NCBI GenBank assembly: GCA_963820395.1 | Contig: CAWGAE010000030.1 | Span: 99,440-163,439 of the forward strand | Direction of reading: 5' to 3' | Origin: DATFVJ01 sp963820395 | GTDB taxonomy: Bacteria; Actinomycetota; Actinomycetes; Streptosporangiales; Streptosporangiaceae | Length of the DNA: 64,000 nucleotides | Shown here: one piece after another, positions 34,022-42,055 of the stretch | Position numbering within the stretch: the stretch's first letter is position 1 | Layout of the letters: the number at the start of each line of letters is the position of its first letter | Notes under the pieces: generated by a model | Database searches by the model: none | Told to the model about the DNA's origin: nothing | What the model saw: the letters and a program-made list of their open reading frames with translations, nothing else | Made by a program: the position numbers and the translations under genes

Positions 34022-35206
34022 ATGACAGCCACGCTCAGCGGGACACACTTCATGCTCGGCGACAACGCCATCGCCGAGGGTGCCATCGCGGCCGGCTGCC
34101 GCTTCTTCGGCGGCTACCCGATCACCCCCTCGACCGAGGTCGCTGAGCGGATGGCGCTGCGGCTGCCGCAGATCGGCGGCGTCTACGTCCAGATGGAAGA
34201 CGAGATCGCCTCTATCGCCGCGATCTTGGGCGGGTCGTGGGCCGGCCAGAAGGCGATGACCGCCACTTCTGGCCCCGGCTTCTCGCTGATGATGGAGAAC
34301 CTGGGCCTGGGAATCATCACCGAGACGCCGTGTGTGGTCTGCAATGTGCAGCGGGGTGGTCCCTCGACCGGGCTGCCGACCCTGGTCGCCCAGGGCGACA
34401 TGCAGCAGGCCAGGTGGGGGTCGCACGGGCACTACGAGATCATCGCGGTGGTTCCGTGGTCGGTGCAGGAGTGTTTCGATCTCACCATCCGGGCCTTCAA
34501 CCTGGCCGAACGGTACCGGACGCCGGTACTGGTGATGGCGGACGCCGAGATCGGCCATGTGACCGAGAAGCTGGTTGTCCCGCCCGAAGACCAGATCGAG
34601 GTCTGGAGCCGCAAGGGCCCGGCCGGGCCCGCCGCGGGGTACCAGACCTTCGCGCCCGATGACGACCTGATCCCGCCGATGGCGCTGGCGGGCCGGGGCT
34701 ACCACTTGTTCGTGGAGAGCCTGACGCACACCGAGCAGGGTTATCCGGCCGCTACCGCCCCCGTCCAGCAGGCGCTGGTGACGCGGCTGAACGAGAAGAT
34801 CCGCCGCCACCGGTTCGACATCTACGACGTGGATGAGCGGGACGTGGACGGCGCTGAGGTGGTGGTGGTCTGCTACGGCATCTCGGCCCGGATCGCGGCT
34901 CACGCCATCGAGCTCGCGCGCGGGCGCGGGCTCAAGGTGGGCATGTTCCGGCTCCGCACGGCGTGGCCGTTCCCCGATGAGCGGATCCGGGAGCTGTCGG
35001 CGGCAATCCGCGGTTTCGTGGTGCCCGAGATCAACCTCGGCCAGATGTCGCGCGAGGTGGAACGCTGCGCGGCGGACGCCTGCGCGGTGGCCACCGTCAC
35101 CCACCCCGGGGGCGACATCCACGAGCCCGGGCAGATCCTGGAGGCGATCATCGCCACCGCGGAGGGCCGTTCGCCGACCCGGGCCAGTCTGACAGGAGCG
35201 CGGTAG
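34022..35206 (+). CDS. korA: 2-oxoacid:ferredoxin oxidoreductase, alpha subunit
   Basis: The product of about 394 residues matches KorA/VorB from LGDNAIAEGAIAAGCRFFGG and YPITPSTEVAERMALRLPQ onward (pyrimidine-binding half). It has VQMEDEIASIAAILGGSWAG (conserved Glu for thiamine-PP activation) and KAMTATSGPGFSLMMENLGL. Domain II carries VVVVCYGISARIAAHAIELA. With KorB it decarboxylates a 2-oxoacid (2-oxoglutarate-type most likely) to acyl-CoA plus CO2, reducing ferredoxin. The ATG 34022 is close to the conserved start; GTG 33986, overlapping the previous stop and with a better GGAGG site, would add 12 residues. There is no fused gamma domain here; gamma is fused to beta downstream. Confidence 0.94.
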   Translation: MTATLSGTHFMLGDNAIAEGAIAAGCRFFGGYPITPSTEVAERMALRLPQIGGVYVQMEDEIASIAAILGGSWAGQKAMTATSGPGFSLMMENLGLGIITETPCVVCNVQRGGPSTGLPTLVAQGDMQQARWGSHGHYEIIAVVPWSVQECFDLTIRAFNLAERYRTPVLVMADAEIGHVTEKLVVPPEDQIEVWSRKGPAGPAAGYQTFAPDDDLIPPMALAGRGYHLFVESLTHTEQGYPAATAPVQQALVTRLNEKIRRHRFDIYDVDERDVDGAEVVVVCYGISARIAAHAIELARGRGLKVGMFRLRTAWPFPDERIRELSAAIRGFVVPEINLGQMSREVERCAADACAVATVTHPGGDIHEPGQILEAIIATAEGRSPTRASLTGAR

Positions 35207-35208
35207 CC

Positions 35209-37233
35209 ATGACCGGACTTGGAGTCTTCATCTGCCACTGCGGCGAGAACATCGCGCGCCGGGTCGACGTCGGGGAGGTCCGCGAGCATGCCGCCCGGCT
35301 GCCCGGCGTGGCGCACGCCGAGGATTATCCGTACATGTGCTCGGCACCGGGCCAGCGCAAGCTCCAGGACGCCATCACCGAACGCGGCCTGAGCGGCGTG
35401 GTGGTGGCCTCCTGCTCGCCGCACCTGCACGAGCCGACCTTCCGCGCGGCCTCGGCGCTGGCCGGCCTCAATCCGTTCCGCCTGGAGATCGCCAACGTGC
35501 GCGAGCAGTGCTCATGGGTCCACGAGGACCGCGCGGAGGCGACGGCGAAGGCATGTGACATCGTCACCACGATGGTTGAGAAGGCAAGGCGCGACCAGGA
35601 TCTGTACCCGATCGAAGTCCCGGTCACCCGCCGCGCCCTGGTCATCGGCGGCGGGGTGGCCGGCATCCGGGCCGCCCTCGACATCGCCAACGCGGGCCAG
35701 CAGGTGACGCTGGTGGAAAAGGAACCGTCGCTGGGTGGCAACATGTCACGGTTGTCGGAGACCTTCCCGACGCTGGACTGCTCCCAGTGCATCCTGACGC
35801 CGCTGATGGTGGAGGTGTCACGGCACCCCAACGTGGAATTGCTGACCTACTGCGAAGTCGAGGAGGTCAGCGGCTACGTCGGCAACTTCAAGGTGGTCCT
35901 CCGCAAGAAGCCGCGGTTCGTGCGCGAAGACCTGTGCACCGGCTGCGACGACTGTGTGCAGGCTTGCCCGTCGGCGCTGCCCAACGAATTCGACCTGGGA
36001 CTGTCCTGGCGCAAGGCGATCTACATTCCCTTCCCGCAGGCGGTGCCCGCGGTGTACACGCTGGACGGCGGGCACTGCGTCAACTCAGAACTAGAGTCCA
36101 AGAGCGGCACCTACCGGGTGCTGGCTTGCGAGCGCTGCCTGCGCGCCTGCGGCCCGCAGGCGATCGACTTCGACATGAAGCCGGAGCTCATCGAGCGGGA
36201 GGTGGGGGCGATCGTGGTCGCCACCGGCTACCAGCTGATGCAGCCCGGGCCGGCCGCCGACCTCGGGCTCGGCCGCTACCCGGATGTGGTCGATGGCCTG
36301 GAGTTCGAGCGGATCCTGTCCGCCTCCGGCCCGACCCTGGGCGAGATCCACCGTCCCTCCGACGGCAAGGTGCCCAAGAAAGTCGTCTTCATCCAGTGCG
36401 TGGGTTCGCGGGATCCGGTGGGCGGGGTGCCCTACTGCTCGCGGATCTGCTGCATGTACACGGCCAAGCACGCCCTGCTCTACAAGCACAAGGTCGAGGA
36501 CGGGCAGGCGTTCGTCTTCTACATGGACATCCGCGCCGCCGGGAAGGGCTACGAGGAGTTCGTGACCCGGGTGATGGAAGAAGAGCGCGTGCTGTACATC
36601 CGGGGCCGGGTCAGCAGGGTGGTGCGGGACGGCGGCCAGCTCAAGGTCTACGGCGCCGACACCCTGTCCGGGCAGCGGGTCATGATCGACGCCGACCTGG
36701 TGGTGCTGGCGACGGCGGCCGTGCCGGGCACCGGCCCCGAACTCGGCCGGACGCTGCGGGCACCGACCGACGCCAACGGGTTCTTCCAGGAGCTGCACCC
36801 CAAGCTGCGGCCCGCGGAGACGCTCACCTCGGGCGTCTTCCTGGCGGGCAGCGCCCAATCACCCAAGGATATCCCTGACACCGTGGTGCACGCGTCCGCG
36901 GCGGCGGCCAAGGTGCTCGAGATCTTGTCCAAGCCGCAGCTGGAACGCGAGCCGACGGTGGCGCGGGTCGACCCCGCCACGTGCACCGGCTGCTTTGACT
37001 GCGAGCGGGTCTGCCCCTACGGGGCGATCGGCCGGCAGGAGATCCGCGACCGTCAGGGGAACCTGCTGAAGATCGTGGCGCTGGTCAACCCGGCGATGTG
37101 CGAGGGGTGCGGGATCTGCACGAGTACCTGCCGCGTGCGCAGCGTCGACGTCCTCGGTTTCGACGACGAGCAGACCTTCGCCCAGCTCGGCGCGCTGGGC
37201 GCACGCGAGCTAGTGCCGGGAGGCGCGCAATGA
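35209..37233 (+). CDS. hdrA: HdrA-like flavin electron-bifurcation subunit
   Basis: A complete 674-residue HdrA. The N domain begins GVFICHCGENIARRVDVGEV. The FAD-binding Rossmann motif is ALVIGGGVAGIRAALDIANA (about residue 143), then LVEKEPSLGGNMSRLSETFP with TLDCSQCILTPLM. An inserted ferredoxin motif is CTGCDDCVQACPSALPNEF (about 243). A second conserved Cys set is VFIQCVGSRDP and YCSRICCMYTAKHALL. The C-terminal ferredoxin domain has CTGCFDCERVCPYGAI (about 591) and CEGCGICTSTCRVRSVDV (about 630). HdrA flavins split pairs of electrons between a high- and a low-potential path. It is the hub expected to connect the ferredoxin, MvhD and HdrB sides. It starts 2 bases after korA. Confidence 0.95.
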   Translation: MTGLGVFICHCGENIARRVDVGEVREHAARLPGVAHAEDYPYMCSAPGQRKLQDAITERGLSGVVVASCSPHLHEPTFRAASALAGLNPFRLEIANVREQCSWVHEDRAEATAKACDIVTTMVEKARRDQDLYPIEVPVTRRALVIGGGVAGIRAALDIANAGQQVTLVEKEPSLGGNMSRLSETFPTLDCSQCILTPLMVEVSRHPNVELLTYCEVEEVSGYVGNFKVVLRKKPRFVREDLCTGCDDCVQACPSALPNEFDLGLSWRKAIYIPFPQAVPAVYTLDGGHCVNSELESKSGTYRVLACERCLRACGPQAIDFDMKPELIEREVGAIVVATGYQLMQPGPAADLGLGRYPDVVDGLEFERILSASGPTLGEIHRPSDGKVPKKVVFIQCVGSRDPVGGVPYCSRICCMYTAKHALLYKHKVEDGQAFVFYMDIRAAGKGYEEFVTRVMEEERVLYIRGRVSRVVRDGGQLKVYGADTLSGQRVMIDADLVVLATAAVPGTGPELGRTLRAPTDANGFFQELHPKLRPAETLTSGVFLAGSAQSPKDIPDTVVHASAAAAKVLEILSKPQLEREPTVARVDPATCTGCFDCERVCPYGAIGRQEIRDRQGNLLKIVALVNPAMCEGCGICTSTCRVRSVDVLGFDDEQTFAQLGALGARELVPGGAQ

Positions 37234-38654
37234 GTACCACCGCAGGGGCACCGGCAGTGCCCGAGACCCCGCCCGCCGATGGCCAGTGGCGGCCGAAGAT
37301 CGTCGCCCTGGTCTGTAACTGGTGCACCTACACGGGCGCCGACATGGCGGGCACCTCGCGCCGCACCTACGCCCCCTATGTCCGCATCATCCGCCTGCTG
37401 TGCTCGGGCCGGATCGACCCGCTGCTGATCTTGCAGGCATTCGAGCAGGGCGCGGACGCGGTCATGGTGTCCGGCTGCCATCCCGGTGACTGCCACTACG
37501 TGCAGGGCAACCTGCATGCGCGGCGGCGGCTGACGGTGTTGCGGTCCTTGCTTGATTTCGTCGGTCTCGACCAGCGCCGCCTGCACTACGCGTGGGTCTC
37601 GGCCTCGGAGGCGGTGAAGTGGTCACGGCTGGTTGACGAGGTCACCGCGAAGGTCCGCGAGGCGGGCCCGCTCGGCCCGTGGGCGCGGCCGGCCATCGAT
37701 GCCTGGCAGCCGCCCTTCGAGCTGCCCGAAGCCGGCGCCGCGCCGCGGCCCAGGCCGGCCGCGGCGGAGCCGGAGGCGATCACCGGTCATCTGCGCGAGC
37801 TGGCGGCCAGGCTGCTCGACGGCGGGCAGGTCAAACTCGTCATCGGCCACACCGCCGGCTCGCTGCCCGGCCAGATGGTGCCCGCCTTCGCCCGCACCAG
37901 CCAGGAAGCGGGCTTGCTCAGCTGGAATGAGCGCTGCGCGGGCAATCTCGCGGTCTACCTGCCCGGGAAGCTGAAGCAGGCGGGTGGCCCGGTGGCGGTC
38001 GTGGTCAAAAGCTGCGACGCGCGGGCGGTTGCGGGCCTGCTGCGGGAAAACCAGGTGCGGCGCGAAGATGCCGTCCTGCTCGGCGTCGAGTGCGCCGGGA
38101 TCTGGCACCAAGAACGCCTGGCCGCCCGCTGCCACAGCTGCGCCGAGGCGGTCAGCCCCCTCGCGGACTGGACGCTCACCGCGACCGGGGCCGTGCAGGG
38201 ATCGGTGCCGCCGCGAAATGACCGTGCCATCGGCCCCGACCCGCGCAGCGCCCAGCTCGCGGTGCTGCGGGAACGCCCGGCCGCCGAACGCCGGGAGTTC
38301 TGGCAGCAGGAATTCGGCCGCTGCATCCGCTGCTACGCCTGCCGGGCGGTGTGCCCGCTGTGCTACTGCGCGGCGTGCATCGCCGACAAGCAGCGCCCGC
38401 AGTGGATCCCCACCGCCATCGACGGCGCCGGGAACATGGCCTGGAACCTGACCCGGGCGATGCACCTGGCCGGCCGCTGCATCGATTGCGACGAGTGCGC
38501 CCGGGCGTGTCCCGCCGATATCCGGCTGGACCTGCTGAACCGGGCGGTGGCAGGCGAGATCGCCGGCCGTTACGGCTACCAGGCCGGCGCCGATCCCGCG
38601 CTTGCCGCTCCCCTCACCACCTTCCAAACCGACGACCCGGACGGATTCCTGTGA
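37230..38654 (+). CDS. MvhD-type [2Fe-2S] subunit fused to an FrhB/FdhB-like iron-sulfur domain
   Basis: ATG 37230 overlaps the hdrA stop. Residues 20-150 are MvhD (hydrogenase delta): LVCNWCTYTGADMAGTSRR and MVSGCHPGDCHYVQGNLHAR carry the cluster Cys. A Pro/Ala linker (about 165-195) leads to a region like the F420-hydrogenase/formate dehydrogenase beta family (VIGHTAGSLPGQMVPAFART, KSCDARAVAGLLRENQVR). Two [4Fe-4S] motifs follow: CIRCYACRAVCPLCYC (about 364) and CIDCDECARACPADIRLD (about 416). The total is 474 residues. In MvhADG and Flox complexes the delta subunit is the docking piece to HdrA. Fused here, it should pass electrons from the NAD(P)-reductase module to HdrA. No hydrogenase genes are present. 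Confidence 0.9.
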   Translation: MSTTAGAPAVPETPPADGQWRPKIVALVCNWCTYTGADMAGTSRRTYAPYVRIIRLLCSGRIDPLLILQAFEQGADAVMVSGCHPGDCHYVQGNLHARRRLTVLRSLLDFVGLDQRRLHYAWVSASEAVKWSRLVDEVTAKVREAGPLGPWARPAIDAWQPPFELPEAGAAPRPRPAAAEPEAITGHLRELAARLLDGGQVKLVIGHTAGSLPGQMVPAFARTSQEAGLLSWNERCAGNLAVYLPGKLKQAGGPVAVVVKSCDARAVAGLLRENQVRREDAVLLGVECAGIWHQERLAARCHSCAEAVSPLADWTLTATGAVQGSVPPRNDRAIGPDPRSAQLAVLRERPAAERREFWQQEFGRCIRCYACRAVCPLCYCAACIADKQRPQWIPTAIDGAGNMAWNLTRAMHLAGRCIDCDECARACPADIRLDLLNRAVAGEIAGRYGYQAGADPALAAPLTTFQTDDPDGFL

Positions 38655-39706
38655 TGAGTGCGAGCTGGCGGCTTGACGCCGCAGAAGTCAAGGAATGGCT
38701 GGACAGCCTGCTGGCGGCCGGCCGGCGGGTGATCGCGCCCGCCGGGGACGGAGGGCTCGTGCTCTTCCGCCAGGTCGCCTCGGCGGCCGAGGCCAGGCTC
38801 GAGGACACCGCTCACCCGAGGTGGTCGCCCAAGGAGTTCCTGTTCCCGCGCACCGAGACGCTGATGTCCTACACCTTCGACGACAGCGGCGTCCAGCTGG
38901 CACCGCCGGAGCCGCCCGGCACCGAGCAGGTGCTGCTCGGGGTGCGGCCGTGTGACGCGGCCGGCCTGATGCGCCTGGACGAGGTGTTCCTGGGCGGCGA
39001 GGACGGCGACCAGCTCTACGCCGGCCGCCGGCGGCGGACCGCGGTCGTCTCGCTGGCCTGCGCCGCGGCCCGCCCGGAATGCTTCTGCACCGCCGTGGGC
39101 GGGGCGCCGGACGGCACCGAAGGCGCCGACGCCCAGCTGGTGCCGCTGCCCGCGCCGCAAGGTTACCTGCTGCGGGTGCTGACACCCAAGGGCCGTGAGC
39201 TCGCCGGCGGCCCGGACCCGGGCTGGCCGGCGGCCACCGAGCAGGACTGGGCGCAGGCGCGCGCGCAGGCGGAGCGGGTGACGGCCGAAATCGGCCGCGG
39301 CCCGCTCCCCGGCGATCTGCCCGGGCGGCTGATGGACGCGTTTGAGCTGCCCATCTGGAGCACGCTCGCCGAGCGTTGCCTCGGCTGCGGCATCTGCGCC
39401 TACGTCTGCCCAAGCTGCAGCTGCTTCGACATCAGCGACCAGGCCAACGCCTACTGCGGCACCCGCTGCCGGTCCTGGGACACCTGCACCCTGGCCGGTT
39501 TCACCCGCCACGCCTCGGGTCACAACCCCCGCCCCGACCAGCCCAGCCGTTACCGGCAGCGGGTACTGCACAAGTTCGCCTATTTCCCGCTCGAAAACGA
39601 CGGCCGCCTGATGTGCGCCGGCTGCGGCCGCTGCGTCGCGCTGTGCCCGGCCGGGATGGACATCCGCAGCGCGGTCGGCACCACCGCCACGGAGGCGCGA
39701 TCATGA
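38654..39706 (+). CDS. AsrA/FloxB-like 4Fe-4S dicluster subunit
   Basis: The ATG at 38654 overlaps the previous TGA. The 350-residue protein resembles the anaerobic sulfite reductase A / hydrogenase beta-type electron-transfer subunit. It has PTEFLFP-like WSPKEFLFPRTETLMSYTF, VLLGVRPCDAAGLMRLDEVF, and a C-terminal dicluster domain. The domain has CLGCGICAYVCPSCSCFDIS (about residue 242) and CAGCGRCVALCPAGMDIR (about 320). Between them lies CGTRCRSWDTC. It has no membrane segment. Its partner is the FAD/NAD(P) protein directly downstream (stop/start overlap). It should carry electrons between that flavoprotein and the MvhD fusion. Confidence 0.9.
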   Translation: MSASWRLDAAEVKEWLDSLLAAGRRVIAPAGDGGLVLFRQVASAAEARLEDTAHPRWSPKEFLFPRTETLMSYTFDDSGVQLAPPEPPGTEQVLLGVRPCDAAGLMRLDEVFLGGEDGDQLYAGRRRRTAVVSLACAAARPECFCTAVGGAPDGTEGADAQLVPLPAPQGYLLRVLTPKGRELAGGPDPGWPAATEQDWAQARAQAERVTAEIGRGPLPGDLPGRLMDAFELPIWSTLAERCLGCGICAYVCPSCSCFDISDQANAYCGTRCRSWDTCTLAGFTRHASGHNPRPDQPSRYRQRVLHKFAYFPLENDGRLMCAGCGRCVALCPAGMDIRSAVGTTATEARS

Positions 39707-40530
39707 ATGCATCCGGCTACGTTCCCCAGCTCATGCGCATCGCCGCGCAACGGGACGAAACATCCGATGTCCGCACGCTGCGGCTCGACCAGCTGAACCG
39801 GGCCCCGCTGAGCTGGCGCGCCGGGCAGTTCGGGCTCTTCTCGGTGTTCGGGCTCGGCGAAAGCGCCTTCACCATCGCCAACCCGCCCACCCGCGGTGAC
39901 CACATCGAGTGCACCTTCCGCGAAATGGGCAAGGTCACCGCGGGCCTGCGGCGGCTGTCGGTCGGGCAGGTGATCGGGTTCCGCGGTCCCTACGGCAACA
40001 GCTTCCCGGTCGAGGAATGGCGGACCAAGGACCTGATCTTCGTCGGCGGCGGGATGGGCATGGCCGCCCTGCACGCACCGCTGCGTTACGTCCTCGACAA
40101 CCGCGACGACTACGGCCAGGTGGTGATCTTGAACGGCGCCCGCGGCGTGGCCGACATGGTCTACACCGAGGAAATGAAGGAGTGGGCCGCCATCCGCGGC
40201 GTCCAGGTGGTGCGGGCCGTGGACCCGGGCGGCCAGACCCCGGAGTGGGACGGCGAGGTCGGCCTGATCCCGCAGATCTTCGAGAAGCTGGGCCCGCAGC
40301 CCGCCAACCACGTGGTGATCGTCTGCGGCCCGCCGGTGATGCTGCATTTCATGCTCCAGAGCCTGGACCGGCTCGGCTTCCACCCGGAGCAGATCGTCAC
40401 CACCCTGGAAAACCGGATGAAGTGCGCCCTCGGTCACTGCGGGCGCTGCAACATCGGCCCGTTCTACGTCTGCCGCGACGGTCCCGTGATCACCGCCGCA
40501 GAGCTGAAACTGCTCCCACCGGAGGTTTGA
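39703..40530 (+). CDS. AsrB/PyrK/FloxA-like FAD- and NAD(P)-binding reductase
   Basis: The ATG at 39703 overlaps the previous stop. Of 275 residues, the first half is the FAD barrel of the ferredoxin-NADP reductase fold (WRAGQFGLFSVFGLGESAFT with RxYS-like AFTIANPP). Then comes the nucleotide domain IFVGGGMGMAALHAPLRYVL (about 110-130) and VIVCGPPVMLHFMLQSLD. The C-terminal [2Fe-2S] site is MKCALGHCGRCNIGPFYVC (about 239). This is the family of AsrB, PyrK and HydG. It gives the complex its link to NADH or NADPH. A strict NAD/NADP preference cannot be told here. The next gene starts one base after its TGA. Confidence 0.93.
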   Translation: MNASGYVPQLMRIAAQRDETSDVRTLRLDQLNRAPLSWRAGQFGLFSVFGLGESAFTIANPPTRGDHIECTFREMGKVTAGLRRLSVGQVIGFRGPYGNSFPVEEWRTKDLIFVGGGMGMAALHAPLRYVLDNRDDYGQVVILNGARGVADMVYTEEMKEWAAIRGVQVVRAVDPGGQTPEWDGEVGLIPQIFEKLGPQPANHVVIVCGPPVMLHFMLQSLDRLGFHPEQIVTTLENRMKCALGHCGRCNIGPFYVCRDGPVITAAELKLLPPEV

Positions 40531-40531
40531 G

Positions 40532-42055
40532 ATGACACTGCCACCCGACGTCGAGGAGGAACTGGGGACCAGCGAACACTGGACTCCGGAGCTACTCGAG
40601 CAGACCCTGCCCCACCCGTCGGAGTGGGCATTGCGGGCCGACCGGCTGCCGCATATCTGGTGTCCCGGCTGCGGCACCGGAACATCGGTCACCTGCTTTG
40701 TGGAGGCCATGAAAGAACTGGACACCGACCGCGACCGGCTCGCGGTGGTCTCCGGCATCGGCTGCACCGGGCGGGTAGCCGGCTACATCGCCTGTGACAG
40801 CTTCCACACCACCCACGGCCGCGCCATCCCCTTCGCGGTCGGCCTCCACATGGGCAACCCCGAACTCAAAGTCATCGTCTTCAGCGGCGATGGCGATCTC
40901 ACCTCCATCGGCGGCAACCACCTGATCCACGCCGCCCGCCGCAACGTCGACATCACCGTCTTTTGCGTCAACAACTTCACCTACGGGATGACCGGCGGAC
41001 AAGCCGGGCCGACAACACAAGAAGGGGCGAAAACCTCGACCAGCCCTTACGGGCACGTCGAAACCCCCTTCAACCTGCCCCGGCTGGTGGCCGCCGCCGG
41101 CGCCACCTACGTCGCCCGCTGGACAGTCCTCGACCTGGGCCGGCTACGCCGCTCCATGGTCGAGGCCATGACCCACCCGGGCTTCGCGTTCATCGAGATC
41201 ATCTCGCCGTGCCCCGTCTACTACGGGCGGCGCAACCGGCTCGGCGAAGCGGTCGACGAGCTCCGCTACTACAAAGAAAACACCGAGGTGGACAACTTCG
41301 CCCACCTCGACCAGCTTGACGTCCAGCTCGGCGGCGACGTCAAGGTCGGCAAGTTCGTGGACGAGCAACGGCCGACCTTCAGCTACCTGCTGAGGGAACG
41401 GCTCGCCCCCAAGGCGCAGGCCGCATCGGCAGCAAGCCGCAGCGCGGGCAGCGCGGCGACGGCACCAGCACAGCCGGAACCGGCCGGTGACCCGCCCGGA
41501 GCGGCCAAAGCCACCATCCAGGTCCGGCTCGGCGGCTTCGGCGGGCAGGGAATCATCCTGGCCGGCAACATCCTCGGCCGCGCGGCCACCGTCTATTCGG
41601 GCCGCAACGCGGTCATGTCCCAAAGCTACGGACCCGAGTCGCGCGGCGGCGCATGCCAGACCGAGCTGGTGATCTCCGACAGCGAGATCGCCTACCCGCG
41701 GGTGACCAACCCCGACGTGGTCGTGGCGATGTCGCAGGAGACCTACCGCAAATACGGCGCAGGGCGCCCGGAAAACGCGCTCCTGATCATCGACGAGGAC
41801 CTGGTCACCCTCGACGAGGAAGCCGAACGTGGCCGCCAGGTCCGCACCGCCCCGGTTACCCGCCTGGCCGAGGGCCTCGGCCGCCGGATCGCCGCCAACA
41901 TTGTCATGCTCGGCTTCCTGATCGGCGCCACCGGCCTGCTCGACGCCGGCGCGATGCGCGAGGCGGTGGCGGCCTCGGTCCCCAGCGGGTCGCAGGAACT
42001 CAACGTCCAAGCCTTCAACCTGGGCCTCCAACACGCAGGGAAAGTGCGACCATGA
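40532..42055 (+). CDS. korB: 2-oxoacid:ferredoxin oxidoreductase, fused beta-gamma subunit
   Basis: A 507-residue protein. The beta part contains HIWCPGCGTGTSVTCFVEAM (about 42), GIGCTGRVAGYI, and the thiamine-PP/Mg motif FSGDGDLTSIGGNHLIHAAR with VNNFTYGMTGGQAGPTT (about 118-153). A linker rich in Ala/Ser/Pro (about 298-327) joins the gamma domain (IQVRLGGFGGQGIILAGNIL, SQSYGPESRGGACQTELVIS, PDVVVAMSQETYRKYG), with its tail to the end. In most relatives gamma is on its own or fused to alpha, so the beta-gamma fusion is distinctive. It forms the CoA- and 2-oxoacid-converting core with korA. It overlaps the next start by ATGA. Confidence 0.94.
   Translation: MTLPPDVEEELGTSEHWTPELLEQTLPHPSEWALRADRLPHIWCPGCGTGTSVTCFVEAMKELDTDRDRLAVVSGIGCTGRVAGYIACDSFHTTHGRAIPFAVGLHMGNPELKVIVFSGDGDLTSIGGNHLIHAARRNVDITVFCVNNFTYGMTGGQAGPTTQEGAKTSTSPYGHVETPFNLPRLVAAAGATYVARWTVLDLGRLRRSMVEAMTHPGFAFIEIISPCPVYYGRRNRLGEAVDELRYYKENTEVDNFAHLDQLDVQLGGDVKVGKFVDEQRPTFSYLLRERLAPKAQAASAASRSAGSAATAPAQPEPAGDPPGAAKATIQVRLGGFGGQGIILAGNILGRAATVYSGRNAVMSQSYGPESRGGACQTELVISDSEIAYPRVTNPDVVVAMSQETYRKYGAGRPENALLIIDEDLVTLDEEAERGRQVRTAPVTRLAEGLGRRIAANIVMLGFLIGATGLLDAGAMREAVAASVPSGSQELNVQAFNLGLQHAGKVRP

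Noticed and set aside
33902..35122. A 406-codon minus-strand open frame over korA
   Set aside because: It is antisense to a subunit with conserved thiamine-enzyme motifs and part of a continuous operon.
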